A stretch of 64,000 nucleotides of DNA, from NCBI RefSeq assembly GCF_002954765.1, contig NZ_MTPW01000001.1:1811501-1875500 (forward strand), in the 5' to 3' direction. A program made the position numbers and the translations under genes. The notes beneath the pieces were generated by a model. It was not told the DNA's origin. It ran no database searches and saw only the letters and a list, made by a program, of their open reading frames with translations. Shown here in pieces: positions 1 to 8,383 of this stretch; position 1 is the first letter of the stretch, and every line of letters starts with the position of its first letter. The DNA is from Nonlabens arenilitoris (lineage in GTDB: Bacteria > Bacteroidota > Bacteroidia > Flavobacteriales > Flavobacteriaceae).

Positions 1-612
1 ATTTTTCACTCTTATATAACTACCTTCTCTAAGACCTACAACAGGAATGGCGTTATAAAAGTGAAATTCTTTTATACGTTGTTCACGTGTTTCTCCCATA
101 TGCGTTGAACCTGCAATAGGATCTAAATAATGAGGATTAATATTATATCCCAGTGCACCAGTGGTTTTAAAAGTCGCTGGTTGTACTATAGGCATATCAT
201 TTGTTGTGCGCATGTTGAGACCGCAAATATTACTACCAGCACTAGTTCCTAAATAAAAAGTGCCATTAAAAATCGCTTTTCTTAAAGGAGTCATTAAACC
301 TAGGTCATGGAGAGTTTTAACCAGTTGAAAGGTATTGCCACCACCTGTAAAAATTGCTGATGCCTTTAACAATGCATCCTCCTTATTTTCTAGAGTGTGT
401 ATACCGGTAACGTTAATTCCATGTGGTTGTAAAATATGGTGTACTTTTTGAGTATAATCATCATGGGATATACCACCTGGCCTTGCAAACGGAATGAATA
501 ATAAATCTGTGATGTTCTCTTCTTTAAAAACAGCTAGTAAATCTTCTAGCAAATATTGAAGGTAACCACTGCCATGTATGGTAGATGTGCTTGCGACGAT
601 CATGTTTCTCAT
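1..612 (-). CDS. pepE: Peptidase E (alpha-aspartyl dipeptidase), 3' end cut by window edge
   Basis: Open reading frame running off the left edge of the window; 204 codons are visible from an ATG at 612. The translation has the family S51 features: a Rossmann-like start, FIPFARPGG near residue 40, FTGGGNTFQL near 88 and the nucleophile elbow GTSAGSN with Ser124. Enzymes of this family cleave N-terminal Asp-X dipeptides in the cytoplasm, using a Ser-His-Glu triad related to class I glutamine amidotransferases. A second ATG lies three codons downstream (603) and could also serve as start. The C-terminus is missing only because the window ends. The next gene is divergent. Confidence 0.88.
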   Translation of the reverse strand, partial: MRNMIVASTSTIHGSGYLQYLLEDLLAVFKEENITDLLFIPFARPGGISHDDYTQKVHHILQPHGINVTGIHTLENKEDALLKASAIFTGGGNTFQLVKTLHDLGLMTPLRKAIFNGTFYLGTSAGSNICGLNMRTTNDMPIVQPATFKTTGALGYNINPHYLDPIAGSTHMGETREQRIKEFHFYNAIPVVGLREGSYIRVKN

Positions 613-710
613 AAGAAAGCTTTTAAGCAAAGGTATTTAACAATTAATTGGATAATGTTATCGTTATCTAAAAGGCAATTTGAATTAAATTGCTTAACAT
701 AATTTCAACT

Positions 711-1538
711 ATGAAAAATTTCATTTACATATTTCTGTTTTTGGGAATGTTAACGAGCGCTCAAGTACAACGTGTCCAGGTTAAAGGAACTATAAGCTCT
801 GAATTAAATACAGATTTAAGCGGTATTACAATCTTTAACAACAATTCTCTAGAAGGTACTGTCACAAACGATAGTGGTGTGTTTTATATAGATGTTAAAA
901 AAGGAGATCAACTTTCTTTTAAAGCCATTCAATTTGAATCCTTTTCCTTAAATGTGTCTGAAAAGGTGGTGGAAGAAAAGAAAATTGAATTAGGTCTTAA
1001 TCCAGATGTAAAGGATTTAGAAACGGTTAATTTAAGCACCACTAGTTTCATGATTCCAGTAAAAAGAGTAGAAACGGTAGATTCTGGATTAGAAAAAGTA
1101 GCTCTTGAAAATATTAAAACGGCAGCCGTTGACCGTATCGACAACACATTTTCTAATCGTGTTAGACAACCAGAAGAATATGAGGTGCGTGCAGAAGCTT
1201 TTCAGCAAAGTCAACCGCGATTTAATATGATAGGTCTTTCAACTACTATCAATACTGCAAATATTGCAAGAAGTCTAGATGTTAAAAATATTTCTAAAGA
1301 TGATAGTGTGCCTGTCGAGACCAATGCTCTCGTTTTACTTAAAAATAAATACAGTAAAGAATACCTTTTAAATTATCTAGATTTAGAAGAAAAGGACTTT
1401 ATTGAATATGGGTATTTTGTTCAAGATAATGGTCTTACTAAAGATCTTGTACAGGCAGATAATGAATTAGATCTATTGGAATTTTTATCTCAACAAGCAG
1501 TGCAATTTAAGAAACGTAAAATGTCCACAGATGAATAA
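711..1538 (+). CDS. Secreted protein with carboxypeptidase-regulatory-like domain (paralogue A)
   Basis: 275 aa from the ATG at 711; an upstream TTG at 690 is in frame, but starting at 711 puts the signal peptide (MKNFIYIFLFLGMLTSAQ) at the N-terminus. Residues 20-100 look like the beta-sandwich CarboxypepD_reg-like domain common in Bacteroidetes envelope proteins (VKGTISSELN, GITIFNNNS, GVFYIDVKKGDQLSFKAIQF). The rest is an unrecognised helical part with a VRQPEEYEVRAEAFQQSQPRFN block. It overlaps the next gene by 8 nt and is clearly its paralogue. Probably exported or outer-membrane associated; function unknown. Confidence 0.75.
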   Translation: MKNFIYIFLFLGMLTSAQVQRVQVKGTISSELNTDLSGITIFNNNSLEGTVTNDSGVFYIDVKKGDQLSFKAIQFESFSLNVSEKVVEEKKIELGLNPDVKDLETVNLSTTSFMIPVKRVETVDSGLEKVALENIKTAAVDRIDNTFSNRVRQPEEYEVRAEAFQQSQPRFNMIGLSTTINTANIARSLDVKNISKDDSVPVETNALVLLKNKYSKEYLLNYLDLEEKDFIEYGYFVQDNGLTKDLVQADNELDLLEFLSQQAVQFKKRKMSTDE

Positions 1539-2349
1539 ATTCTTATTTATATTTTTTATTTCTTTTATCGCCATAGGTCAACAAGAGCGCGTTCAAATTT
1601 CGGGCTATATTCAAAATGAACTAGATGAACCTATAGAAGGAATCACTATTTTCAATGAGAATAGTTATGAGGTAACGGTAACAACTGCAACAGGTACTTA
1701 TAGAATTGATGTAATGTCTGGTGATAAAATCGTCTTTAAATCTGTTGATCACGAGCCTGTAACACTTATAGTCACAGATCGTACTATTGAAGAAAAAGTT
1801 GTGGCGATTACTTTAGGAAACGGTGTCAATGTATTAGATGAGGTTTTATTAGAAGGTGATCAAAATATATATCTTAACCTTAAAAGACTAGAAACTGCAG
1901 ATACCAGAATGGAAAAAATATCTGGACAAAATATGTGGACACCTGCAATTGATAGAACAGAGAATACACTATCTGACATGGTACGCCAGCCAGAAGATTA
2001 TGACTTACGTCACGAGGCTATGATGCAATCACAACCACGTTACAATATGTTTAATCTGGTAGGCTTACTAGCAGCAGTGGTTTTAAATACAGCATTAAAT
2101 GCTATTAACTTTGATTTTGGATCTGCTCAAACAGTAGAAGAGAGATTTGATGTTGCCGTGTTAAAAAATCAATTTGATGCAGATTATCTTGTTGAGTTTT
2201 TAGACATTAAAAAAGAAAATCTATACGATTTCATTTATTTTGCGACAGATCAAGGACTCAATAATCAACTCATGCAGCCAGAAAATGAACTCGTTTTACT
2301 GCAGTTCTTGTCAAATACTGCAACAGCCTATAAAAAAAGAAAGCAATAA
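1531..2349 (+). CDS. Secreted protein with carboxypeptidase-regulatory-like domain (paralogue B)
   Basis: 272 aa, signal peptide MNKFLFIFFISFIAIGQQ. It aligns along its whole length with the preceding gene: GYIQNELDEPIEGITIFNEN against GTISSELNTDLSGITIFNNN, and MVRQPEDYDLRHEAMMQSQPRYNM against RVRQPEEYEVRAEAFQQSQPRFNM. The C-terminal half carries a short hydrophobic stretch (VGLLAAVVLNTALNAINF) that the first copy lacks. Start ATG lies inside the end of the upstream gene, so the two are translationally coupled. Likely a tandem duplication; the role is unknown. Confidence 0.75.
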   Translation: MNKFLFIFFISFIAIGQQERVQISGYIQNELDEPIEGITIFNENSYEVTVTTATGTYRIDVMSGDKIVFKSVDHEPVTLIVTDRTIEEKVVAITLGNGVNVLDEVLLEGDQNIYLNLKRLETADTRMEKISGQNMWTPAIDRTENTLSDMVRQPEDYDLRHEAMMQSQPRYNMFNLVGLLAAVVLNTALNAINFDFGSAQTVEERFDVAVLKNQFDADYLVEFLDIKKENLYDFIYFATDQGLNNQLMQPENELVLLQFLSNTATAYKKRKQ

Positions 2350-2361
2350 TTAAAAGATACA

Positions 2362-2901
2362 ATGATGAAAAAAATAACCACAATATTATTTATGGCAGCT
2401 GCCATGGTAATAACTATATCCTGTGATAGTGATGATGACTTACCCGTTACTCAACCTATTCAAGTAAATACTTTTTGCTATGGAGACCAGACGACTAATT
2501 TTGAAACCATAGGTGCCTTTAGAGAAGAGCCTCAACTTAGCGGCGGTACAGGTGTATTAACAGAAGTTACCGTAATAGGTGATGGGTTGCAACTCAACGA
2601 TATGGATGAACTAGAAGGAGCAGGCGTTTTAATGCAAATTAACTTTTATGGCAACTCTACAGATAGTTTTCAAACCGGTCTTTATCAAATAGCGAGTACA
2701 GAAGAGCCAGCAGACGCTTCTTTAAGTTATAGTCTTGATTTTGATACAGCTACAATGTTTAATACATCCACCTCGCTGGAAAGTGGTTTCATAAGAGTAG
2801 AAACATATCAAACTGGATATGCAATTACTGTGGATGGATTAGATACAAATGGTGATGAATTTCACGGTATTTACTTAGGTAATATTGCTCTTTTACAATA
2901 G
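2362..2901 (+). CDS. Putative lipoprotein, unknown function
   Basis: 179 aa starting MMKKITTILFMAAAMVITISC followed by DSDDD: a lipoprotein signal peptide with Cys at the lipobox and an acidic tether. The acidic residues right after the Cys fit the Bacteroidetes export signal that sends lipoproteins to the cell surface, so surface exposure is possible. The remainder is beta-rich, with many Gly, Thr and Asp residues, and has no family I recognise. It follows the paralogue pair by 12 nt and is probably co-transcribed. Confidence 0.65.
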   Translation: MMKKITTILFMAAAMVITISCDSDDDLPVTQPIQVNTFCYGDQTTNFETIGAFREEPQLSGGTGVLTEVTVIGDGLQLNDMDELEGAGVLMQINFYGNSTDSFQTGLYQIASTEEPADASLSYSLDFDTATMFNTSTSLESGFIRVETYQTGYAITVDGLDTNGDEFHGIYLGNIALLQ

Positions 2902-2934
2902 ATGACTCTCATAGGATTAAATCCTTACTTCTTT

Positions 2935-3480
2935 ATGAAATATATATTCGTATTCTTAATGATTCCATTATTATCACAGGCATCTTATGTAGATCGTGAG
3001 GTTGAAGATTTACGCTTTCGCGAAAGCGTATCCAGCACTGCTCATAAATATTACTTATCTGTATCAAATGTAAAGTATAATGCAAAAGTTGGTGCCCTTC
3101 AAATGACCTCTCGTTTTTTTATTGATGATTTAGAAGATGTACTGTCTACAAGAGCAGATGAAAATATCATACTTACAGAAGATGGTAACTTAACAAAGTA
3201 TAAGCAATTAATAGGTGATTACTTTACCTCTAGACTACGTATTAAAGTAGATGGGGAATTAATTCCTATAGATTATCTGGGGTCTGAGATAGAGAATGAT
3301 CAATTAGTTCTTTATATTGAGATTCCTGTAAAACGAGAACCACTAGAAATCGAGATGCGATTTACAGCACTTATGGAACTTTTTGAAGATCAAAAAAACA
3401 TGGTGCATTTTAAAATAAGAGGTGAACGTAAGACATTACTTATGATTGCAAAAAAGAAAATAGACTCTGTGAAGTTTTAG
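2935..3480 (+). CDS. DUF6702-like exported protein
   Basis: 181 aa if translated from the ATG at 2935, which gives a clean signal peptide (MKYIFVFLMIPLLSQA); an in-frame ATG at 2902 abuts the previous stop but would put 11 extra residues ahead of it. The mature protein (HKYYLSVSNVKYN, LQMTSRFFIDDLEDVL, YFTSRLRIKVDGELIPIDYLGSE) has the pattern I associate with DUF6702, small periplasmic proteins often next to M1 peptidases in Flavobacteria; here an M1 peptidase follows 63 nt downstream. The dispersed palindrome lies in the N-terminal coding region and encodes RFRES. Confidence 0.7.
   Translation: MKYIFVFLMIPLLSQASYVDREVEDLRFRESVSSTAHKYYLSVSNVKYNAKVGALQMTSRFFIDDLEDVLSTRADENIILTEDGNLTKYKQLIGDYFTSRLRIKVDGELIPIDYLGSEIENDQLVLYIEIPVKREPLEIEMRFTALMELFEDQKNMVHFKIRGERKTLLMIAKKKIDSVKF
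3011..3030. repeat. Dispersed palindrome, copy 1 (perfect, 20 bp)
   Basis: The longest perfect copy: ACGCTTTCGCGAAAGCGT with one further paired base on each side. It lies inside the DUF6702-like gene and is read as Arg-Phe-Arg-Glu-Ser. Confidence 0.9.
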
Positions 3481-3543
3481 TTAAATTTCTTTTGAGTAAT
3501 CTATTATTCTTATTTTAGCAACTCTATAAACTAAATCAAAAAA

Positions 3544-5841
3544 ATGAAAGCGATTAAACTATTGTTTGTCAGTATGTTGATGGTTTCTTTTTCAGGTTTT
3601 GCACAAGAAGCAGAACAAGCAGAAGAGCCTAAGGCAGAAGAACATTACAACATTAACAAATTCCGCCAGCTGTATCAGGAGTTTTCTACTCCTAATCAAT
3701 ACCGCAGTGCAAGTGGTGCTCCAGGTCCTAAATATTACCAGCAACGTGCTGATTATGAGATGGACATCAGATTAGATGATGAAAATCATCACATCTATGG
3801 TTATGAGACCATTACTTATACTAACAATTCTCCAGATGTATTAGATTATCTATGGGTACAGTTAGATCAAAACATGCGTGCCAAGGATTCAAAAACACCA
3901 CTAATTGAAGGTGGTGGAGTAGCTCCATTTGCGCAACCTTCAGGTTTTGCAGGTGAATACCTTTCAGAGCCTTTTGATGGTGGATTCAATATTAAAAAGG
4001 TATTAGACTCAAAGGGTAATCCTTTAAAATACATGATCAATCAGACCATGATGAGAGTTGAAATGCCTAAAGCACTTGCACCAGGAAAGAAATTTGAGTT
4101 TGATATAGAATGGGATTATAATATTAATAATCATGTTGAAGGTCGTGGGCGTAGTGGTTATGAAGAGTTTCCTGATGGTCATAGAGCCTATGTGATTGCA
4201 CAATTCTATCCACGTATGTGTGTGTACAATGATGTTGAAGGATGGCAAAATAGCCAGTTCTGGGGACGCGATGAGTTTGCATTGCCATTCGGTTCTTTTG
4301 AGGTTAACATTACAGTACCTGCAGATCACTGGTTAGACGGGACAGGTAAATTAACAAATCGTAAAGAGGTTTACAGTGCTGAGGAAATGAGAAGATATGA
4401 AATGGCTCAACGTACTTATGACGAGCCTGTAGTAATTCGCACTCAGCAAGAAGCTGAGAAGCTTGCTATGATGCCAGGAGTTAGTAATACTAAAACTTGG
4501 AAATTAAAAGCAGATTATGTGCGTGACTTTGGGTGGACTTCTTCTCGTCGTTACGTGGCTGATGCTATGGCAGTAAAAGTAGGAGGAAAAGATATCATGG
4601 CTGTTTCTATATATCCGCCAGAAGGAAATCCTCTATGGGAACAATGGTCTACTAAGGCTGTTGCACAAACTTTAAAGTCTTATTCTAGAATGACTTTTGA
4701 TTATCCTTATCACAAGGCTATCTCTGTTCACGCAAAAAATCAAGGTATGGAGTACCCGATGATTTGTTGGAATTACGGACGACCAGATGCAGATGGTAAC
4801 TATAGTGATAGAACTAAATTTGGTATGATATCAGTTATTATACATGAAGTAGGGCATAATTATTTCCCAATGATTGTCAATAGCGACGAGCGTCAGTGGA
4901 CATGGATGGATGAAGGTTTAAATACGTTTGTACAATATGTTGCAGAGCAGGATATGGGAGAGAATTATCCAGCTTCTATTGAAGGATTAGATGCTTATCC
5001 ATCACGTCGTGGACCAGCTGCTAACATTGTACCTTACATGGCTGGTGATCAACGCTATATTGCTCCTATTATGAGTAAAGGTTTAAATACGTACCAGTTT
5101 GGTTCTAATGCTTATGGAAAACCAGGTACCGCTTTAAATATATTACGTGAAACAGTAATGGGTCGTGATTTATTTGATTATGCATTCCGTACTTATTCTC
5201 AAAGATGGATGTTTAAGCACCCAACTCCAGAAGACTTCTTCCGTACTATGGAAGATGCAAGTGCTATGGATTTAGATTGGTTCTGGAGAGGATGGTTCTA
5301 CACAACTCAGTATAATGACATGGGAATAAAATCTGTAGATAAATTTTACGTATCTGCTGATATGAATCAAGAGATGAAAGACTACCTTGAAGAAAGAAAT
5401 ATTCCTAAAGATAGAGTTCCACAGCTAGTTTATATGGTTAAAGAAGGTAGTGAAGACTTTAAAGAAGAAATGAAAGGAAAAGCTCCTAGTGAAGTTGTTA
5501 GTGAGTTAAAAGATTACATGATGGATAACTTTACTGCAGAGCAACGCGCTGCAATGAAAGAACCTAAATATTTCTATCAAATCACAGTGGAAAAGCCAGG
5601 TGGTTTAGTAATGCCTATCATCATTGAGTATACTTATGCTGATGGTACTTCTGAAACGGTTACTCATCCAGCAGAAATCTGGAGATTGAATGATAAAGAA
5701 GTAAGCCTTTCTAAAGCGACACAAAAAGAAATCGTAGGAATCGTAATTGATCCTAAGTTAGAGACTGCAGATATTGATACTTCAAATAACTCATGGCCAC
5801 AAGAGCCTAAAGTGGACAAGTTTGAAGAAATGAAGCAATAA
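3544..5841 (+). CDS. M1 family metallopeptidase (aminopeptidase-like)
   Basis: 765 aa with a signal peptide ending FSGFAQ. The gluzincin zinc site is complete: H434-E-V-G-H438 and, 19 residues on, E457 in WTWMDEGLNTF. An N-terminal beta domain (YEMDIRLDDENHHIYGYETITYTNNS) precedes the catalytic domain, as in M1 enzymes, and the C-terminal third contains helical and beta segments without clear family identity. Expected to release N-terminal amino acids from peptides in the periplasm or at the surface. It ends in front of a strong hairpin terminator. The exact substrate cannot be read from sequence. Confidence 0.88.
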   Translation: MKAIKLLFVSMLMVSFSGFAQEAEQAEEPKAEEHYNINKFRQLYQEFSTPNQYRSASGAPGPKYYQQRADYEMDIRLDDENHHIYGYETITYTNNSPDVLDYLWVQLDQNMRAKDSKTPLIEGGGVAPFAQPSGFAGEYLSEPFDGGFNIKKVLDSKGNPLKYMINQTMMRVEMPKALAPGKKFEFDIEWDYNINNHVEGRGRSGYEEFPDGHRAYVIAQFYPRMCVYNDVEGWQNSQFWGRDEFALPFGSFEVNITVPADHWLDGTGKLTNRKEVYSAEEMRRYEMAQRTYDEPVVIRTQQEAEKLAMMPGVSNTKTWKLKADYVRDFGWTSSRRYVADAMAVKVGGKDIMAVSIYPPEGNPLWEQWSTKAVAQTLKSYSRMTFDYPYHKAISVHAKNQGMEYPMICWNYGRPDADGNYSDRTKFGMISVIIHEVGHNYFPMIVNSDERQWTWMDEGLNTFVQYVAEQDMGENYPASIEGLDAYPSRRGPAANIVPYMAGDQRYIAPIMSKGLNTYQFGSNAYGKPGTALNILRETVMGRDLFDYAFRTYSQRWMFKHPTPEDFFRTMEDASAMDLDWFWRGWFYTTQYNDMGIKSVDKFYVSADMNQEMKDYLEERNIPKDRVPQLVYMVKEGSEDFKEEMKGKAPSEVVSELKDYMMDNFTAEQRAAMKEPKYFYQITVEKPGGLVMPIIIEYTYADGTSETVTHPAEIWRLNDKEVSLSKATQKEIVGIVIDPKLETADIDTSNNSWPQEPKVDKFEEMKQ

Positions 5842-5864
5842 ACAGCATTCAACTAATATTTTAA

Positions 5865-5896
5865 AAAACCAGATTCACAATGAATCTGGTTTTTTT
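5865..5896 (+). terminator. Intrinsic terminator after M1 peptidase
   Basis: AAAACCAGATTCA, a CAA loop, then TGAATCTGG and a T-run: a 12-13 bp stem followed by T7. It overlaps a spurious upstream ATG (5880) of the next reading frame, which argues for the later start there. Confidence 0.88.
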
Positions 5897-5927
5897 GTGT
5901 TATAAGGTTAAGTATTATATTCGTCTT

Positions 5928-6776
5928 ATGAAGTACAGTATTCTTTTTTTACTCAGTTTTTTCATATTCAGTTGTGATGATCCATCATTAGAGGATCCTA
6001 ATTCTGGTATCGATGAGGTAATAGAACCTGTACAAGACTTAAGGCAGCTGTCTTCAATACAGGTAGCGTTTAATACTCCAACTAACATTACTCGTGACAT
6101 AAATTTTATATACAATGAGCTAGATTTACTTTCTAGTATAATGGAGACAGGTAACCTTAATCAATCAACAACTGCTAATTACAGTAATGGTAATAAATTA
6201 GAAAATTTGATAATTGAAGAAGGTGTAATGCCTGCTGTTAATGTTGATGTAGTATATGGGAATGATGATAGTGTGCAAGCCATATCTACGGTTGAGTTAA
6301 GTTTTATAGATATGGCAGGTGTTACGCATCATAAAACATTGTATATCGATGCGCAAAATAGATTTAATAGAGTAGTGACTACAGAAACTGATCTGACTGG
6401 CGTTACAACACAAGTTGAGGAGTTAAGACTTGAATATTCTCAAAATTTTAATGTTTTACGTATTGAAGAAATTGCAAATGACGGCTTTACTATAACGGGA
6501 TATTCTGATTTCACATATAACTTTAATAATAATCCGTTTACAGATATGAATGATATCATTAGACTTTTTATGTTTGATGAGTTTGTTCCTTATAGTCGGT
6601 ATTTACCAGCCACACGTTTAGATTACGACCTTTCTACCGGTACTGCTATACTAGAACGCAGCATTGATTATCAATATGTATTAGATACTGAAGGTTATCC
6701 AGTTTCTAGAGAGCTATCCGTGACAGAAGGAATGATGACTTCTTTATACTTTGAATTCTTTAATTACAGATCATAA
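5928..6776 (+). CDS. Putative lipoprotein with YD-like beta repeats
   Basis: 282 aa from the ATG at 5928 (an ATG at 5880 sits in the upstream terminator). Starts MKYSILFLLSFFIFSC then DDPSLEDP: a lipoprotein signal with Cys and an acidic tail. The body has repeating strands of the form INFIYNELDLLSSI, TANYSNGNKLENL, LRLEYSQNFNVLRI, SDFTYNFNNNPF and IDYQYVLDTEGYPVSR, similar to DUF4595/YD-like lipoproteins of Bacteroidetes. No catalytic motif. Likely surface or periplasmic beta-rich lipoprotein; function unknown. Confidence 0.6.
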   Translation: MKYSILFLLSFFIFSCDDPSLEDPNSGIDEVIEPVQDLRQLSSIQVAFNTPTNITRDINFIYNELDLLSSIMETGNLNQSTTANYSNGNKLENLIIEEGVMPAVNVDVVYGNDDSVQAISTVELSFIDMAGVTHHKTLYIDAQNRFNRVVTTETDLTGVTTQVEELRLEYSQNFNVLRIEEIANDGFTITGYSDFTYNFNNNPFTDMNDIIRLFMFDEFVPYSRYLPATRLDYDLSTGTAILERSIDYQYVLDTEGYPVSRELSVTEGMMTSLYFEFFNYRS

Positions 6777-6815
6777 TTTATCAGATTCTTAAATCGCTAT
6801 GAGTAGCGCAAATAG

Positions 6816-6823
6816 TATATTTG
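6816..6823 (+). promoter_or_regulatory. Candidate -7 box (TATATTTG) before tatA
   Basis: Exact match to TAnnTTTG, only 4 nt before the tatA ATG. If used, the transcript would start at or next to the start codon. No good -33 TTG element is seen. Confidence 0.4.
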
Positions 6824-6827
6824 CAAT

Positions 6828-7103
6828 ATGATAAGTTTACCACTTTTTATCAGTACACCAGAGCTTATGATTGTAGGACTGGTGGTTATCTTGGTCTTCG
6901 GGTCAGATAAGCTTCCAGAGATTGCTCGTGGAATAGCTCGAGCTATGAATACAGTCCGTAATGCAACAGATGATATTAAGAATGAAATATCTAAAACAGC
7001 AGACGAGCATGGCTTTACAGAAGACGTTAAACAAATTACCTCTAAAATTGAAGAAGTAAAAGACCAGATTGAAGAAACTGGCTCTATTAAAAGAAGATTT
7101 TAA
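6828..7103 (+). CDS. tatA: Twin-arginine translocase subunit TatA/TatB family
   Basis: 91 aa. A short N-terminal membrane helix (PELMIVGLVVILVFG) ends in the Phe-Gly hinge and is followed by the amphipathic helix SDKLPEIARGIARAMNTVRN, the hallmark of TatA/TatE; a charged tail then forms probable coiled coil. With TatC (not in the window) it forms the channel that exports folded proteins. Its stop overlaps the start of the PAP2 gene by one base (TAATG), so the two are co-translated. Confidence 0.88.
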   Translation: MISLPLFISTPELMIVGLVVILVFGSDKLPEIARGIARAMNTVRNATDDIKNEISKTADEHGFTEDVKQITSKIEEVKDQIEETGSIKRRF

Positions 7104-7675
7104 TGTGGGAATGGCTTGTTGAATTAGACCAGCAAATTTTCAGGTATATTAACGGTTCTTACCTCAGTCGATTTGATGCCTTCTGGCTTTTTGTGACAAG
7201 ATTAGAAACTTGGTTGCCGCTATACATTACTTTTTTTATTTTACTTATTGTAAAACTACCTAAGCGGTTAAACTACATAGCTTCACTAACAGTTATTATA
7301 GCTACCCTTACTGCAATAGGCATAACAGACCTTGTTAAAAATGCTGTTGCTAGGTTAAGACCTAATAACGAGCCTATTTTACTGGATAGTATTAATATTT
7401 TACAGCGACCAGAGAATTTTAGCTTCTGGTCTGGACATACTGCAGTAAGCGTGACGGTAAGTTTACTTATGTATTTGATATTGTCAAAATATAAGAAGTC
7501 CAAGATGTGGTTATTGTTTTTTATATGGCCTTTACTGTTTGCCACATCGCGTATTTTTGTAGGTGTGCACTATCCATTAGATGTGCTTGTAGGCGCTCTT
7601 GTAGGATTGTTTTTGGGAGTTACTTTTTATAAATTGTTGATGGCTTTATTTAATCGATTACAACACTCGACTTAA
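7103..7675 (+). CDS. PAP2-family membrane phosphatase
   Basis: 190 aa with about five membrane segments. All three motifs of the acid phosphatase/PAP2 family are present: KNAVARLRP (K-x6-RP), FWSGHTAVS (SGH) and SRIFVGVHYPLD (SR-x5-H-x3-D). Such enzymes remove phosphate from lipid substrates such as undecaprenyl diphosphate or phosphatidylglycerophosphate on the outer face of the inner membrane; which one cannot be told. The 3' end overlaps the convergent O-methyltransferase gene by 18 nt. Confidence 0.85.
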   Translation: MWEWLVELDQQIFRYINGSYLSRFDAFWLFVTRLETWLPLYITFFILLIVKLPKRLNYIASLTVIIATLTAIGITDLVKNAVARLRPNNEPILLDSINILQRPENFSFWSGHTAVSVTVSLLMYLILSKYKKSKMWLLFFIWPLLFATSRIFVGVHYPLDVLVGALVGLFLGVTFYKLLMALFNRLQHST

Positions 7676-8311
7676 AGTTAAACCATCTCTAATAGAAAAA
7701 AGGACAGTCTGTAGTCGTGGATCTTCTTTCAACAACTTATTAAACTCTAGTAGTATAGGTGTAGAGTTGTCTTTAGGGCTCACTTCTTCAACCACCTTTC
7801 CATGCCACAATACATTATCTGACAGTATTAGAGCGCCAGGATTTACTTTTTCCATGATGGCATGAAAATAATTGATGTAATTAGGCTTGTCAGCATCTAT
7901 GAACACCAAATCAAATTTACCGTCTAGCATAGGTATAATTTCTAATGCTGCCCCTATTTTTTGAGTTATAGTGATCTTGTTATTTACGCTTTCGCAGAAG
8001 CGTGTAAAATACCTTCCTGCTAGATCTTCAAGCTCCTCATTAATATCAATAGTTATGAGTTCACTGCCAGCCGGCATACCTTCAGCCATGCATAGTGCAG
8101 AATAACCAGTGAAAGTGCCTAATTCTAATACTCGCATAGGTGATTTTAAATGAGATATCATGCTCAATACTCGACCTTGATATGCGCCAGATAACATGAT
8201 TGCTTGTAATACCTTTTGATGTGTTTCTCTAGTCAAATCCTTTAAAATTTGAGGTTCATCTTGTGAATGAGAAACAATATACTCGTCGAGGTCGTGAGGT
8301 AGAAAGTACAT
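7658..8311 (-). CDS. O-methyltransferase, COMT-like family 3
   Basis: 217 aa. SAM-binding motif I appears as VLELGTFTGYSALCMAEGMP, followed by the acidic ribose-binding segment ELITIDINEE and FDLVFIDADKPNYINYFHAI, all typical of the class I methyltransferase family 3 that includes caffeoyl-CoA and catechol O-methyltransferases and the tRNA-modifying TrmR of Bacillus. The VLWHGKV segment after LSDN is also typical. Small-molecule or tRNA substrate cannot be decided here. A degraded copy of the dispersed palindrome lies in the gene (encoding TRFCESV). Confidence 0.85.
   Translation of the reverse strand: MYFLPHDLDEYIVSHSQDEPQILKDLTRETHQKVLQAIMLSGAYQGRVLSMISHLKSPMRVLELGTFTGYSALCMAEGMPAGSELITIDINEELEDLAGRYFTRFCESVNNKITITQKIGAALEIIPMLDGKFDLVFIDADKPNYINYFHAIMEKVNPGALILSDNVLWHGKVVEEVSPKDNSTPILLEFNKLLKEDPRLQTVLFSIRDGLTLSRVL
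7986..8003. repeat. Dispersed palindrome, degraded copy
   Basis: ACGCTTTCGCAGAAGCGT: the outer arms pair, with changes near the centre. Inside the O-methyltransferase gene; reads TRFCES, against RFRES in intact copies. Confidence 0.65.
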
Positions 8312-8383
8312 TTTAATCGATGACTTTATAAGTTATATTATAATAGGTAACGTGCAGCCTTTAAGAATAGAGAACTGTGTTTA

